Shown here piece by piece: positions 25,513-38,571 of a stretch of 64,000 nt of DNA. The stretch's first letter is position 1; the number at the start of each line of letters is the position of its first letter. The stretch is from Bradyrhizobium frederickii (lineage in GTDB: Bacteria; Pseudomonadota; Alphaproteobacteria; Rhizobiales; Xanthobacteraceae). The notes under the pieces are model-generated. The model was not told the origin of the DNA. It worked only from the letters and a program-made list of their open reading frames with translations, and did no database searches. The DNA is taken from positions 248,001 to 312,000 of the forward strand of contig NZ_SPQS01000005.1 of the NCBI RefSeq assembly GCF_004570865.1, in the 5' to 3' direction. The position numbers and the translations under genes are program-made.

Positions 25513-26922
25513 ATGACAATGGAACAGGATCGCTGGTCACGCGTGAAGGGTCGGCTGCGCTCGAGCGTTGGCGAGGACGTTTACACGAGCTGGTTTGCAC
25601 GCATGGATCTGGAAGGCGTGCAGGACGAGAGCGTGCGGCTCTCGGTGCCGACGCGCTTCCTGAAGAGCTGGATCCAGGCCCATTATGCCGAGCGCGTGCT
25701 GTCGTGCTGGCAGGCCGAGATGCCGGAAGTGCATCGCATCGACCTCACGGTGCGTTCGGCCGTGCGCCCGCTGACGCACCCGAAGGAAGCCCCGGCGCCG
25801 GTCGAGACGCGCCGCGCGCCCGCGCCGGAGCTGCGCTCGACCGCAACCGCGCCGGTCTCGGCCAACCACGACGCGCTCGGCGGCTCGCCGCTCGATCCGC
25901 GCCTGACCTTCGCGAGCTTCGTCGTCGGCCGCTCCAACACGCTGGCGCATGCGGCCGCGCGTCAGGTCGCGGAAGGCCGCCGCGGCGACCCCGTGATGTT
26001 CAACCCGCTCTACATCCATGCCGGCGTCGGCCTCGGCAAGACGCATCTGCTGCAGGCGGTGACCTGGGCCGGCAATTCCGGCAACGAGCGCAAGGTGCTG
26101 TACCTCACCGCGGAAAAATTCATGTACGGCTTCGTCGCCGCGCTGAAGACGCAGACGGCGCTGGCCTTCAAGGAGGCGCTGCGCGGCATCGACGTGCTCG
26201 TGATCGACGACCTCCAGTTCCTGCAGGGCAAGTCGACCCAGGCCGAGTTCTGTCACACGCTGAACGCGCTGATCGACGCCGGCCGCCAGGTCGTGATCGC
26301 GGCCGACCGTCCGCCGTCCGATCTCGAAAGCCTCGACGATCGCGTGCGCTCGCGGCTCGCCGGCGGCCTCGTGGTCGAGATGGGCTCGCTCGGCGAGGAG
26401 CTGCGCCACGGCATCCTCAAGTCGCGCGTCGCAGCCGCCCGCACCCATCATGCGACGTTCGAGGTGCCTGAGGAGGTGCTGCATTATCTGGCGCGCACCA
26501 TCACCCATAACGGCCGCGACCTCGAAGGCGCGATCAACCGTCTGCTCGCGCACTCGAAACTCAACAACCGGCCGGTGACGCTGGAGATGGCGGAGCACGA
26601 GGTGCGCGACCTGGTGCGGCCGCAGGAGCCGAAGCGGATCAAGATCGAGGACATCCAGCGCGTGGTGGCGCGGCAATATAATGTCAGCCGCTCCGACCTG
26701 CTCTCCTCGCGCCGCACCGCCAACGTGGTGCGTCCGCGCCAGGTCGCGATGTATCTCGCCAAGACGCTGACCCTGCGCTCGCTCCCCGAGATTGGCCGCC
26801 GCTTCGGCGGACGCGACCACACCACGGTGCTGCACGCGGTGCGCAAGATCGAGGCCCTGGTCTCCAAGGACACCGCGCTGTCGGAGGAAGTGGAGTCGCT
26901 GAAGCGCCAGCTCCAGGAATAA
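25513..26922 (+). CDS. dnaA: Chromosomal replication initiator protein DnaA
   Basis: 469 residues from ATG 25513 (MTMEQDRW). Domain I begins immediately ([21 protein letters not shown]), followed by a short Pro/Ala-rich linker. The AAA+ domain has Walker A GVGLGKT (about residues 171–177) and Walker [10 protein letters not shown]. The C-terminal DNA-binding domain has [21 protein letters not shown] and the signature [15 protein letters not shown]. It binds DnaA boxes and opens the origin. An upstream in-frame ATG at 25435 has a good GAGGT ribosome binding site and would add 26 residues lacking homology to domain I, so the true start needs experiment. Confidence 0.96.
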   Translation: MTMEQDRWSRVKGRLRSSVGEDVYTSWFARMDLEGVQDESVRLSVPTRFLKSWIQAHYAERVLSCWQAEMPEVHRIDLTVRSAVRPLTHPKEAPAPVETRRAPAPELRSTATAPVSANHDALGGSPLDPRLTFASFVVGRSNTLAHAAARQVAEGRRGDPVMFNPLYIHAGVGLGKTHLLQAVTWAGNSGNERKVLYLTAEKFMYGFVAALKTQTALAFKEALRGIDVLVIDDLQFLQGKSTQAEFCHTLNALIDAGRQVVIAADRPPSDLESLDDRVRSRLAGGLVVEMGSLGEELRHGILKSRVAAARTHHATFEVPEEVLHYLARTITHNGRDLEGAINRLLAHSKLNNRPVTLEMAEHEVRDLVRPQEPKRIKIEDIQRVVARQYNVSRSDLLSSRRTANVVRPRQVAMYLAKTLTLRSLPEIGRRFGGRDHTTVLHAVRKIEALVSKDTALSEEVESLKRQLQE

Positions 26923-26944
26923 ACGCCTGGGCCGCATGGGATGT

Positions 26945-27030
26945 CGTCATGCCCGGGCTTGTCCCGGGCATCCACGTTCCCGGTCCAGCAGCGCAAGACG
27001 TGGATGGCCGGGACAAGCCCGGCCATGACG
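26945..27030. repeat. Palindromic repeat, family E
   Basis: CGTCATGCCCGGGCTTGTCC and the inverted GGACAAGCCCGGCCATGACG with a central TCCACGTT/GACGTGGA pair. Located between dnaA and dnaN. Confidence 0.82.
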
Positions 27031-27265
27031 CCCGGAGACGGAGATTGCCGCCAACCGGCACGTCGGGCTTCGGCACGAAACATCGGTAAATCGTGGGGAA
27101 CTGCCGCCCAATCCCTTGAAACGGATGGCTTTCCGCGCCACCTTGCGCGACCCTGACGGCTTTGGTCATATCGGCGGGATGGCCTCAGCTTTGGGGGCCT
27201 TGCGGTGCCGCGGCGGGCTTCTCGGCCGTCCGGCTTTTTCAACTGGGGATCGGGCGAGTAGTGCA

Positions 27266-28384
27266 ATGAAGGTTACGGTCGAACGCGCGCAACTCCTGAA
27301 GTCGCTGGGCCATGTCCACCGCGTCGTCGAGCGCCGCAACACGATTCCGATCCTCGGCAACGTGCTGGTCCGGGCCGAGAACGCCAAACTGTCGCTGAAG
27401 GCGACCGACCTCGACCTCGAGGTGACGGAGACGCTGCCTGCGGAAACCGCCACCGCGGGCTCCACCACCGTGCCGGCGCACATGTTCTACGACATCGTGC
27501 GCAAGCTGCCGGATGGTTCGCAGATCGTGCTGGAGGCCGATGGCGACCGCGCCGTGCTGGCGATCCGCGCCGGCCGCTCGCGCTTCACCCTGCAGACGCT
27601 GCCGGAGCACGACTTCCCGGATCTGGCCGCCGGCGACATGTCGCATTCCTTCTCGCTCGCCGCCAAGGACATCAAGCGGCTGATCGACCGCACCCAGTTC
27701 GCGATCTCCACCGAAGAGACGCGCTATTACCTCAACGGCATCTATCTGCACGCCGCCGGCACGCCGAAGGCCGCGACCCTGCGCGGCGTCGCCACCGACG
27801 GCCACCGCCTCGCCCAGCTCGACCTGGTGCAGCCCAAGGGCGCCGAGGGCATGCCCGGCGTGATCGTGCCGCGCAAGACCGTCGGCGAGGTGCAGCGCCT
27901 GATCGAGGACAGCGACGCCGAGATGACGGTCGAGCTGTCGCAGGCAAAGATCCGCTTTACGATCGGCAACGTCGTGCTGACCTCGAAACTGATCGACGGC
28001 ACCTTCCCCGATTACGGCCGCGTCATCCCGCAAGGCAACGACAAGGAGCTCGTCGTCGACAAGAAGGATTTCGAGAACGCGGTCGACCGCGTCTCCACCA
28101 TCTCCAGCGAACGCGGGCGCGCCGTAAAGCTGTCGCTGTCGCCGGGTAAGCTGGTGCTGTCGGTGACCAATCCGGATTCCGGCAGCGCGACCGAAGAGCT
28201 GGAGGTCGAATACGCCTCCGACGCCCTCGATATCGGCTTCAACTCCCGCTACCTGCTCGACATCGCCGCCCAGATCGAAGGCAACGTCGCAACGCTCCGT
28301 CTCGCCGACCCCGGCTCGCCGACCCTGGTGCAGGACCGCGACGACAAGAGCGCGCTGTACGTGCTGATGCCGATGCGGGTGTGA
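27266..28384 (+). CDS. dnaN: DNA polymerase III subunit beta (sliding clamp)
   Basis: 372 residues, MKVTVERAQLLKSLGHVHRV…, with the three DNA-clamp domains and the clamp C-terminus YVLMPMRV. The ring clamps DNA and tethers polymerase III and repair proteins. ATG 27266 is the family start; the frame is open about 150 nt upstream without support. It lies 343 bp after dnaA, with a family E repeat in between, so it may have its own promoter. Confidence 0.97.
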   Translation: MKVTVERAQLLKSLGHVHRVVERRNTIPILGNVLVRAENAKLSLKATDLDLEVTETLPAETATAGSTTVPAHMFYDIVRKLPDGSQIVLEADGDRAVLAIRAGRSRFTLQTLPEHDFPDLAAGDMSHSFSLAAKDIKRLIDRTQFAISTEETRYYLNGIYLHAAGTPKAATLRGVATDGHRLAQLDLVQPKGAEGMPGVIVPRKTVGEVQRLIEDSDAEMTVELSQAKIRFTIGNVVLTSKLIDGTFPDYGRVIPQGNDKELVVDKKDFENAVDRVSTISSERGRAVKLSLSPGKLVLSVTNPDSGSATEELEVEYASDALDIGFNSRYLLDIAAQIEGNVATLRLADPGSPTLVQDRDDKSALYVLMPMRV

Positions 28385-28444
28385 GGGCGTGCTCCCTCGC
28401 CGGGGCACACCGTCCGTAGACCCGAGCGCGATCCGCATTGCTGC

Positions 28445-28507
28445 GCCCTCTCCCCTTGTGGGAGAGGGCAGCTCCGCTGGAGGATACAGACTCGGTCGGG
28501 TGAGGGG
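28445..28507. repeat. Family A repeat, left arm flanking the DUF559 gene
   Basis: GCCCTCTCCCCTTGTGGGAG…, a variable hairpin, then GGGTGAGGGG. It ends 3 bp before the start codon of the DUF559 gene and supplies its ribosome binding site (GAGGGG). Confidence 0.78.
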
Positions 28508-28510
28508 TTA

Positions 28511-28876
28511 GTGCCGCAAGACCCTTCCCATCGGCCGGTCCCCAAACATCTCCGCCAATTTGCGAAGAACATGCGGCACGCGCCGACAGATGCGGAAGCG
28601 GCGATGTGGCGCCTGCTCAGAGACCGCCGCATGTCGGCGTACAAGTTTCGCCGGCAGGTCCCGTTCGGAAACTACATCCTCGACTTCGTCTGCTTCGACA
28701 AGCGTCTCGTGATCGAAATTGACGGAAGCCAGCATGCAGAGTCGCGAAGCGATGCGGATCGTAACGCGGCTCTGTCCACTGAGGGCTTTGCCATCGCCCG
28801 CTACTGGAACAATGACGTGCTTCAGCAGTCCACTTCCGTGTTGGAGGATATCCTTGCAAAGCTTGCCGTGCGGTAA
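28511..28876 (+). CDS. DUF559 (Vsr-like endonuclease fold) protein
   Basis: 121 residues starting at GTG 28511. The DUF559 pattern is clear: LRQFAKNMRHAPTDAEAAMW, WRLLRDRRMSAYKFRRQVPF, YILDFVCFDKRLVIEIDGSQH with the conserved Asp, Glu-x-Asp-Gly-x-x-His, and RYWNNDVLQQ. The fold is related to very-short-patch-repair and restriction endonucleases, with acidic and His residues as a predicted metal site; activity is unproven. It lies between dnaN and recF, precisely between two inverted family A repeat arms 3 and 4 bp from its ends, which suggests the gene and arms move or duplicate as a unit. Confidence 0.87.
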   Translation: MPQDPSHRPVPKHLRQFAKNMRHAPTDAEAAMWRLLRDRRMSAYKFRRQVPFGNYILDFVCFDKRLVIEIDGSQHAESRSDADRNAALSTEGFAIARYWNNDVLQQSTSVLEDILAKLAVR

Positions 28877-28880
28877 GATA

Positions 28881-28938
28881 CCCCTCACCCGTCGCCTCAC
28901 TGCGTGAGGCGCCACCCTCCCCCACAAGGGGGGAGGGG
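28881..28938. repeat. Family A repeat, right arm flanking the DUF559 gene
   Basis: CCCCTCACCC, a variable hairpin (GCCTCACTGCGTGAGGC), then CCCTCCCCCACAAGGGGGGAG. It is the inverted counterpart of the arm at 28445–28507 and starts 4 bp after the stop codon. Confidence 0.78.
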
Positions 28939-28965
28939 AAGAATCGCGTCCATGACGAATTATCG

Positions 28966-30102
28966 ATGACCCCCTCCCGCATTCATCGCCTGACGCTGAC
29001 GCATTTTCGCAATTATCGGGCGGCGGGGCTCGAGACGGCGGCTGACCTGGTGGCGCTGGTCGGGCCGAACGGGGCGGGCAAGACCAATTGCATCGAGGCG
29101 ATCTCGTTCCTGTCGCCGGGGCGGGGCTTGCGGCGCGCCACGCTGGAAGACGTCGCCGACAACCAGGGCGACGGCTCCTGGGCGGTATCGGCGCAGGTCG
29201 AGGGCGCGCTGGGGCTGGCGACGCTCGGCACCGGCATCGATGCACCGCGGCCCGACAGCGCGGTAAGCCGGCGCTGCCGCATCGACCGCGAGCCGGTGGG
29301 TTCGGCGGCCGCCTTCGGCGACCACATCCGCATGGTTTGGCTGACGCCGGCGATGGACGGGCTGTTCATGGGAGCGGCGTCCGAGCGGCGGCGCTTCTTC
29401 GATCGCCTGGTGCTCGCCATCGACAGCGAGCATTCCAGCCGCATCAACGCGCTGGAGCGCTCCTTGCGCTCGCGCAACCGCCTGCTCGAAACCCGCAATT
29501 ACGACGACCATTGGTGTGAAGCGATCGAACGCGAGACCGCCGAGCTTGCGGTCGCGGTCGCGGCCACGCGCGGCCAGACCGCAGCAAGGCTGACCGGCAT
29601 GCTCAACGCGCGCGCGCAGGCCTCCGCCTTCCCCTCGGCGCAAATCGCGCTCGACGGCTGGATGGAGAATGCGCTGCTGAGCGAGACCGCGACGTCGGTT
29701 GAGGACCGCTACCGCCAGATCCTGCGCGACAACCGCCCGCGCGATGCCATCGCCGGCCGCACCACCGACGGCCCGCATCTCACCGACCTGCAGGTGATCT
29801 ATGCGCCGAAGAGCATGCCGGCGCGCGACGCCTCGACCGGCGAGCAGAAGGCGCTGCTGATCGGCCTCGTGCTGGCGCATGCGAGCCTGGTCGCCGAGAT
29901 GACCGGCATCGTGCCGCTGCTGCTGCTCGACGAGGTCGTGGCGCATCTCGACCCTGGCAGGCGCGCCGCGCTGTTCGACGAGCTGAAGAAGCTCGGCGCG
30001 CAGGTGTGGCTGACCGGCGCGGACCCCGCGGCCTTCGCCGAGATCGGCGCCGGAGGCGAAGTGTTTGACGTCGAGAGCGGACGAGTCTCGGCCAGAGGCT
30101 AG
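28966..30102 (+). CDS. recF: DNA replication and repair protein RecF
   Basis: 378 residues. The N-terminal motif RLTLTHFRNYRAA leads to Walker A GPNGAGKT (residues 33–40). The ABC-type signature region lies near DASTGEQKALLIGLVLAHA and Walker B is PLLLLDEVVAHLD. It loads RecA at gaps with RecOR. It sits 27 bp after the right arm of the DUF559 element, so the usual dnaN–recF adjacency is broken by that insertion. ATG 28966 gives the normal length. Confidence 0.96.
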   Translation: MTPSRIHRLTLTHFRNYRAAGLETAADLVALVGPNGAGKTNCIEAISFLSPGRGLRRATLEDVADNQGDGSWAVSAQVEGALGLATLGTGIDAPRPDSAVSRRCRIDREPVGSAAAFGDHIRMVWLTPAMDGLFMGAASERRRFFDRLVLAIDSEHSSRINALERSLRSRNRLLETRNYDDHWCEAIERETAELAVAVAATRGQTAARLTGMLNARAQASAFPSAQIALDGWMENALLSETATSVEDRYRQILRDNRPRDAIAGRTTDGPHLTDLQVIYAPKSMPARDASTGEQKALLIGLVLAHASLVAEMTGIVPLLLLDEVVAHLDPGRRAALFDELKKLGAQVWLTGADPAAFAEIGAGGEVFDVESGRVSARG

Positions 30103-30211
30103 GCCGCCGCGTTGAACCCGCTCGTTTCCGTCAGCGACTAGCTGCTTGAGGCCGCAAGACGCGGCCATCGCGCGAATATCTCGGACACGCGCGATATCCT
30201 TGGAGCATGGC

Positions 30212-30955
30212 ATGACGACGGTCAGGCATGGGGCGCAAGCTCCGGCACGATGGCAGCTGTTTGCGTGCGGCCTTGCGCTGTTCGCAAGCTGCCTGCTCGC
30301 GGCAAGTGCCGGCGCCTTTGTGTCGAATCTGCCGCCGCTGTTCTCGGCCGCGCTCACGCCGGATCCCGCTGCCAAGCTGCCCGCGCCGACCCGCTACCTC
30401 TATCGCGGCACCCACACCACCGTGATGCCCGGCATCGAAAGCCCGCTCCGCACCAGGCTCGAAACCACGGTGCCTGCGGAGCTCGGCGACGTCCTCGCTT
30501 TCTATCGCACCGAGCTCGGAAAGCTCGGCTGGCAGGAAAAGCCCGATGGCGCAGTGATCGCAGCCGGCCACGTCCGGCTCGCCTTCGCCTCCCCGCTCGG
30601 GCCCGCCGCACTGGAGCTCGCCCGCAAGGACAGCAGCACCTCGATCCACCTCGTGCAGAAGAACGCCGCGGCGGCGAGCCGGGCGAACATCATGCCCGAG
30701 CCCGGCCAGGCGAAACTGGTGTTCAGCAATATTAGCGGCAAGGACGCCGTGCTCACGATCGACGCGAAGACCGTCAAGCGCGCCGCCGGCACCCACGCGG
30801 TCGCGCTGGATCTGGCGCCCGGCAGATATTCCTACGAACTGAGCGTGCCGGACCGTTCAGCCACCACGAAGACCCTCGAGATCCTGGCCGGCGATGCCTG
30901 GGAGCTCACGGTCGGGCCCGACGGAGACGCCTGGCCACCGCTCCAGCTGTATTGA
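30212..30955 (+). CDS. Exported protein with one FY…GW module, unknown
   Basis: 247 residues. After a basic start, a hydrophobic segment (about residues 16–36) acts as signal peptide or anchor. The mature part has a module at residues 89–109 (AELGDVLAFYRTELGKLGWQ) followed by beta-rich sequence. A C-terminal domain (LVFSNISGKDAVLTIDAKTV … GDAWELTVGPDG) is paralogous to the C-terminus of the next gene. ATG 30212 has GGAG 6 nt upstream. Function is unknown. It lies between recF and gyrB with its larger paralogue, unlike the standard order. Confidence 0.75.
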   Translation: MTTVRHGAQAPARWQLFACGLALFASCLLAASAGAFVSNLPPLFSAALTPDPAAKLPAPTRYLYRGTHTTVMPGIESPLRTRLETTVPAELGDVLAFYRTELGKLGWQEKPDGAVIAAGHVRLAFASPLGPAALELARKDSSTSIHLVQKNAAAASRANIMPEPGQAKLVFSNISGKDAVLTIDAKTVKRAAGTHAVALDLAPGRYSYELSVPDRSATTKTLEILAGDAWELTVGPDGDAWPPLQLY

Positions 30956-31115
30956 GCCCTGCCTGCCTGATCAGGCCCATGACGCCGCTTCGCAGGCCGA
31001 CCGTTGAACCTCTCCGGTTCCCATCGCGACTTCTGGTCTGAGGCCGCGCGCCGGCGGCGCCGCAGCCTGCCCATGCGCCGGGCGACGGCCCGCGCAACAT
31101 CCAGGAGTTTTGACG

Positions 31116-36061
<4,946 letters not shown>

Positions 36062-36107
36062 GACCGGCTGGTTTTAGGTTCCGATCTCTCGGCCGAGCAC
36101 TCGCTGC

Positions 36108-36234
36108 ACCTCTCCCGCTTGCGGGAGAGGTCGCCACGCTCGCAGAGCGTGGCGGGTGAGGGCTTCTTCCCCTTGGAGATTGTCCCATTGCGGAGACACC
36201 CTCTCCCCAACCTCCCCCGCAAGCGGGGGAGGGA
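36108..36234. repeat. Two-armed palindromic repeat, family A (no cargo gene)
   Basis: The left arm CCTCTCCCGCTTGCGGGAGA continues to GGGTGAGGGC. The right arm has ACACCCTCTCCCCAACC and CTCCCCCGCAAGCGGGGGAG. The arms are separated by about 30 bp only, showing the same architecture as the DUF559-bearing copy but without a gene. Confidence 0.78.
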
Positions 36235-36336
36235 GCGCACCGCCGTCATGACGACACCGCCCTGAACCTCACCACGCGCCGTCGCGACGAAGTGGCATGA
36301 ACCCGTTGGCCGATTCCGGCCGGGAAGCCTCGTGCC

Positions 36337-36804
36337 ATGGTCGCCACTGCTACGTCCAGTTCCGCTACCCCCTCTCGCCGCCTCGGCATTATCGGCAGCA
36401 TCGTCGGCGTGCTGGCGCTGATGGCGGCGGTGCTGCCGCATTGGGTGGTGCCGATCGTTTTTCCGCCGCCGCCGGCGGACAAGGTGATCGTCGACACCGG
36501 CCATCGCATCAAGGACCGCATCGTCGCGAAGGTGAAGGGCGTGGAGTACCAGGCTCCGAAAGTCGAAAAGTCGGCTGGACGAAGCTGGAGTGAAACCGCC
36601 TCGGTCGCAGCAATCTCGCTCGGCCTGCTCGCCATCCTGTTCTCGGTTCTCTCGCTGATCTTCCGGGAAGAGCGGCTCCTTGCCGCCGTCGCCGCCACAC
36701 TCGGCACCGGCGCCATCGCGATCGAGATCTCCTTCTTCATGATGGGGGCGCTGATCCTGATCGCGATCCTCTATGTGATCGGGAATATCATCGGGCTGTT
36801 CTAG
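36337..36804 (+). CDS. Membrane protein, unknown
   Basis: 155 residues with a helix at about 17–37 (GIIGSIVGVLALMAAVLPHW), a polar loop, and three further helices from about 86 to 155 (two near 88–125 and VIGNIIGLF at the end). The segment between the first two helices is soluble and includes KDRIVAKVKGVEYQAPKVE. GGGAAG lies 9 nt before ATG 36337. I do not recognise the family; membrane localisation is the only safe inference. It stands between gyrB and murA. Confidence 0.72.
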   Translation: MVATATSSSATPSRRLGIIGSIVGVLALMAAVLPHWVVPIVFPPPPADKVIVDTGHRIKDRIVAKVKGVEYQAPKVEKSAGRSWSETASVAAISLGLLAILFSVLSLIFREERLLAAVAATLGTGAIAIEISFFMMGALILIAILYVIGNIIGLF

Positions 36805-36827
36805 CGGCCGTTTGTCACAAGCTCCGA

Positions 36828-36933
36828 CCTCATCCTGAGGAGCCCGCGCCAGCGGGCGTCTCGAAGGATGGCCGCGGGCGACATCCGGGCCTTCATGGTT
36901 CGAGACGCGCGTTCCGCGCTCCTCACCACGAGG
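36828..36933. repeat. Palindromic repeat, family G
   Basis: CCTCATCCTGAGGAGC … GTCTCGAAGGATG … GGTTCGAGACGC … GCTCCTCACCACGAGG. Inverted ends and inner TCTCGAA/TTCGAGA pairs are visible. It is the only copy in the window. Confidence 0.65.
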
Positions 36934-37049
36934 TCTTGCAGTTGCATCCGAATGCCTCCGAACCAGGCCCAGCACAATTGCTCCCGCGCTCAATTCTCTG
37001 TAGTTTCCGCCGAAACAGCCCCGCCCACCAACAGGACAGCGAGAACCAC

Positions 37050-38345
37050 GTGGCGCCCATTCAATACATCGTCGAGGGCGGTCACCGGCTCTCGGGCTCG
37101 ATCGAGCCGTCCGGCAACAAGAATTCGGCGCTGCCGATCATCGCCGCGGCCCTGCTCACCGAGCATCCGGTGACGCTGGAGAACGTGCCGCGGATCCGCG
37201 ACACCGAGACGCTGGTCGAGCTGATCCGCTCGGTCGGCGCGTCCGCGGAATGGACTGCCCGCAATACGCTCCATATCCACGCCAAGAGCATCCGCGCCGC
37301 CGATCTCGACCCCGAGCTGTGCGTGCGCATCCGCGCCTCGATCCTGCTCGCCGGCCCCCTGCTCGCCCGCTGCGGCGAAGTGATGCTGCCGCCGCCGGGC
37401 GGCGACGTGATCGGCCGCCGCCGGCTCGACACCCATGTGCTGGCGCTGGAGCAGCTGGGAGCAAAAGTCACCGCGACCGACCGGCTCGAATTCCGCGCGC
37501 CCAGGCTTGCCGGTGCCGACGTGTTCCTGGACGAGCCCAGCGTCACCGCGACCGAGAACGCGCTGGTGGCGGCGGTCGCCGCCGACGGCGTCACGCACTT
37601 GCGCAATGCGGCCTCCGAGCCGCACGTGCAGGACCTCGCCAACTTCCTGGTCGCGCTCGGCGCCAGGATCGAGGGCATCGGCACCAACACCATGATCGTC
37701 CATGGGCCGGCGGCGCTGGGGGAGGCGACCTACCGGATCCAGCCCGACCATATCGAGGTCGGCTCGCTGATCGGGCTTGCCGCGGTGACGCGCTCTCCCT
37801 TGCGCATCACGCGCGCCGGCGTCGAGCATCTGCGCTCGATCCGCATGGGGTTCGAGCGACTCGGCATCGTCAGCCGCGTCGAGGGCGATGACCTCATCGT
37901 GCCGTCCAATCAGACATTGAAGATCCAGGACGATTTCGGCGGCCACGTGCCGAAGCTGGAGGACCAGCCCTGGCCGGCCTTCCCGGCCGACCTGATGTCG
38001 ATCGCGATCGTCACCGCCACGCAATGCGAGGGCGTCATCCTGATGTTCGAGAAGATGTTCGAATCCAGGATGTTCTTCGTCGACAAGCTGATCGCGATGG
38101 GCGCGCGCATCGTGCTGTGCGACCCGCACCGCGCGATCATCGCAGGTCCCAGCCGCCTGCACGGCGCAACCATGACCTCGCCCGACATCCGCGCCGGCAT
38201 GGCGATGCTGCTGGCGGCCGTATGCGCCCAGGGCACCTCCACCATCAACAATGCCGATCAGATCGAGCGCGGCTACGAGCGCATCGAGGAACGGCTGAAC
38301 GCGCTCGGCGCGAAGATCACGCGCGTGCCGGAAAGGAAGGGCTGA
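37050..38345 (+). CDS. murA: UDP-N-acetylglucosamine 1-carboxyvinyltransferase
   Basis: 431 residues from GTG 37050 (QYIVEGGHRLSGSIEPSGNK). MurA features are the substrate-binding K24-N25 (SGNKNSALP), the loop PGGDVIGRRRLDTH, FPADLMS with the catalytic Asp, and DIRAGMAMLLAA with the PEP-binding Arg. It makes the first committed peptidoglycan precursor in the cytoplasm. The usual catalytic or fosfomycin-target Cys in PGG-C-TIG is Asp (D119), a substitution known from mycobacterial and chlamydial MurA to give fosfomycin insensitivity. A second MurA with Cys could exist elsewhere in the genome. Confidence 0.9.
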   Translation: MAPIQYIVEGGHRLSGSIEPSGNKNSALPIIAAALLTEHPVTLENVPRIRDTETLVELIRSVGASAEWTARNTLHIHAKSIRAADLDPELCVRIRASILLAGPLLARCGEVMLPPPGGDVIGRRRLDTHVLALEQLGAKVTATDRLEFRAPRLAGADVFLDEPSVTATENALVAAVAADGVTHLRNAASEPHVQDLANFLVALGARIEGIGTNTMIVHGPAALGEATYRIQPDHIEVGSLIGLAAVTRSPLRITRAGVEHLRSIRMGFERLGIVSRVEGDDLIVPSNQTLKIQDDFGGHVPKLEDQPWPAFPADLMSIAIVTATQCEGVILMFEKMFESRMFFVDKLIAMGARIVLCDPHRAIIAGPSRLHGATMTSPDIRAGMAMLLAAVCAQGTSTINNADQIERGYERIEERLNALGAKITRVPERKG

Positions 38346-38354
38346 GGCTCTTTC

Positions 38355-38399
38355 TTCTCCCCTTGTGGGGGAAGGTGGCGCGAAGCGCCGGATGAGGGG
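38355..38399. repeat. Family A repeat, single arm, after murA
   Basis: TTCTCCCCTTGTGGGGGAAG, a short hairpin GGCGCGAAGCGCC, then GGATGAGGGG. It matches the arm form that flanks the DUF559 gene (CCCCTTGTGGG … TGAGGGG) and begins 9 bp after the murA stop codon. Confidence 0.72.
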
Positions 38400-38420
38400 T
38401 TCTCTCCGCGACCGCAGTCT

Positions 38421-38513
38421 CGTAGGGTGGGCAAAGCGCAGCGTGCCCACGCGTCTGTTGCAATATTGGATAGGTGGTGGGCACGGCGCAAATGCGCCTT
38501 TGCCCACCCTACG
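38421..38513. repeat. Palindromic repeat, family C
   Basis: CGTAGGGTGGGCAAAG and its exact inverted CTTTGCCCACCCTACG bound a region that includes GCGTGCCCAC/GTGGGCACGGC. Related to the copy at 13905. Confidence 0.78.
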
Positions 38514-38571
38514 GCACCGAGCTAGTGGCTGGGGCCATGTTTTCGTCGCGCGGCCGTGCTATTGAGCCGTC

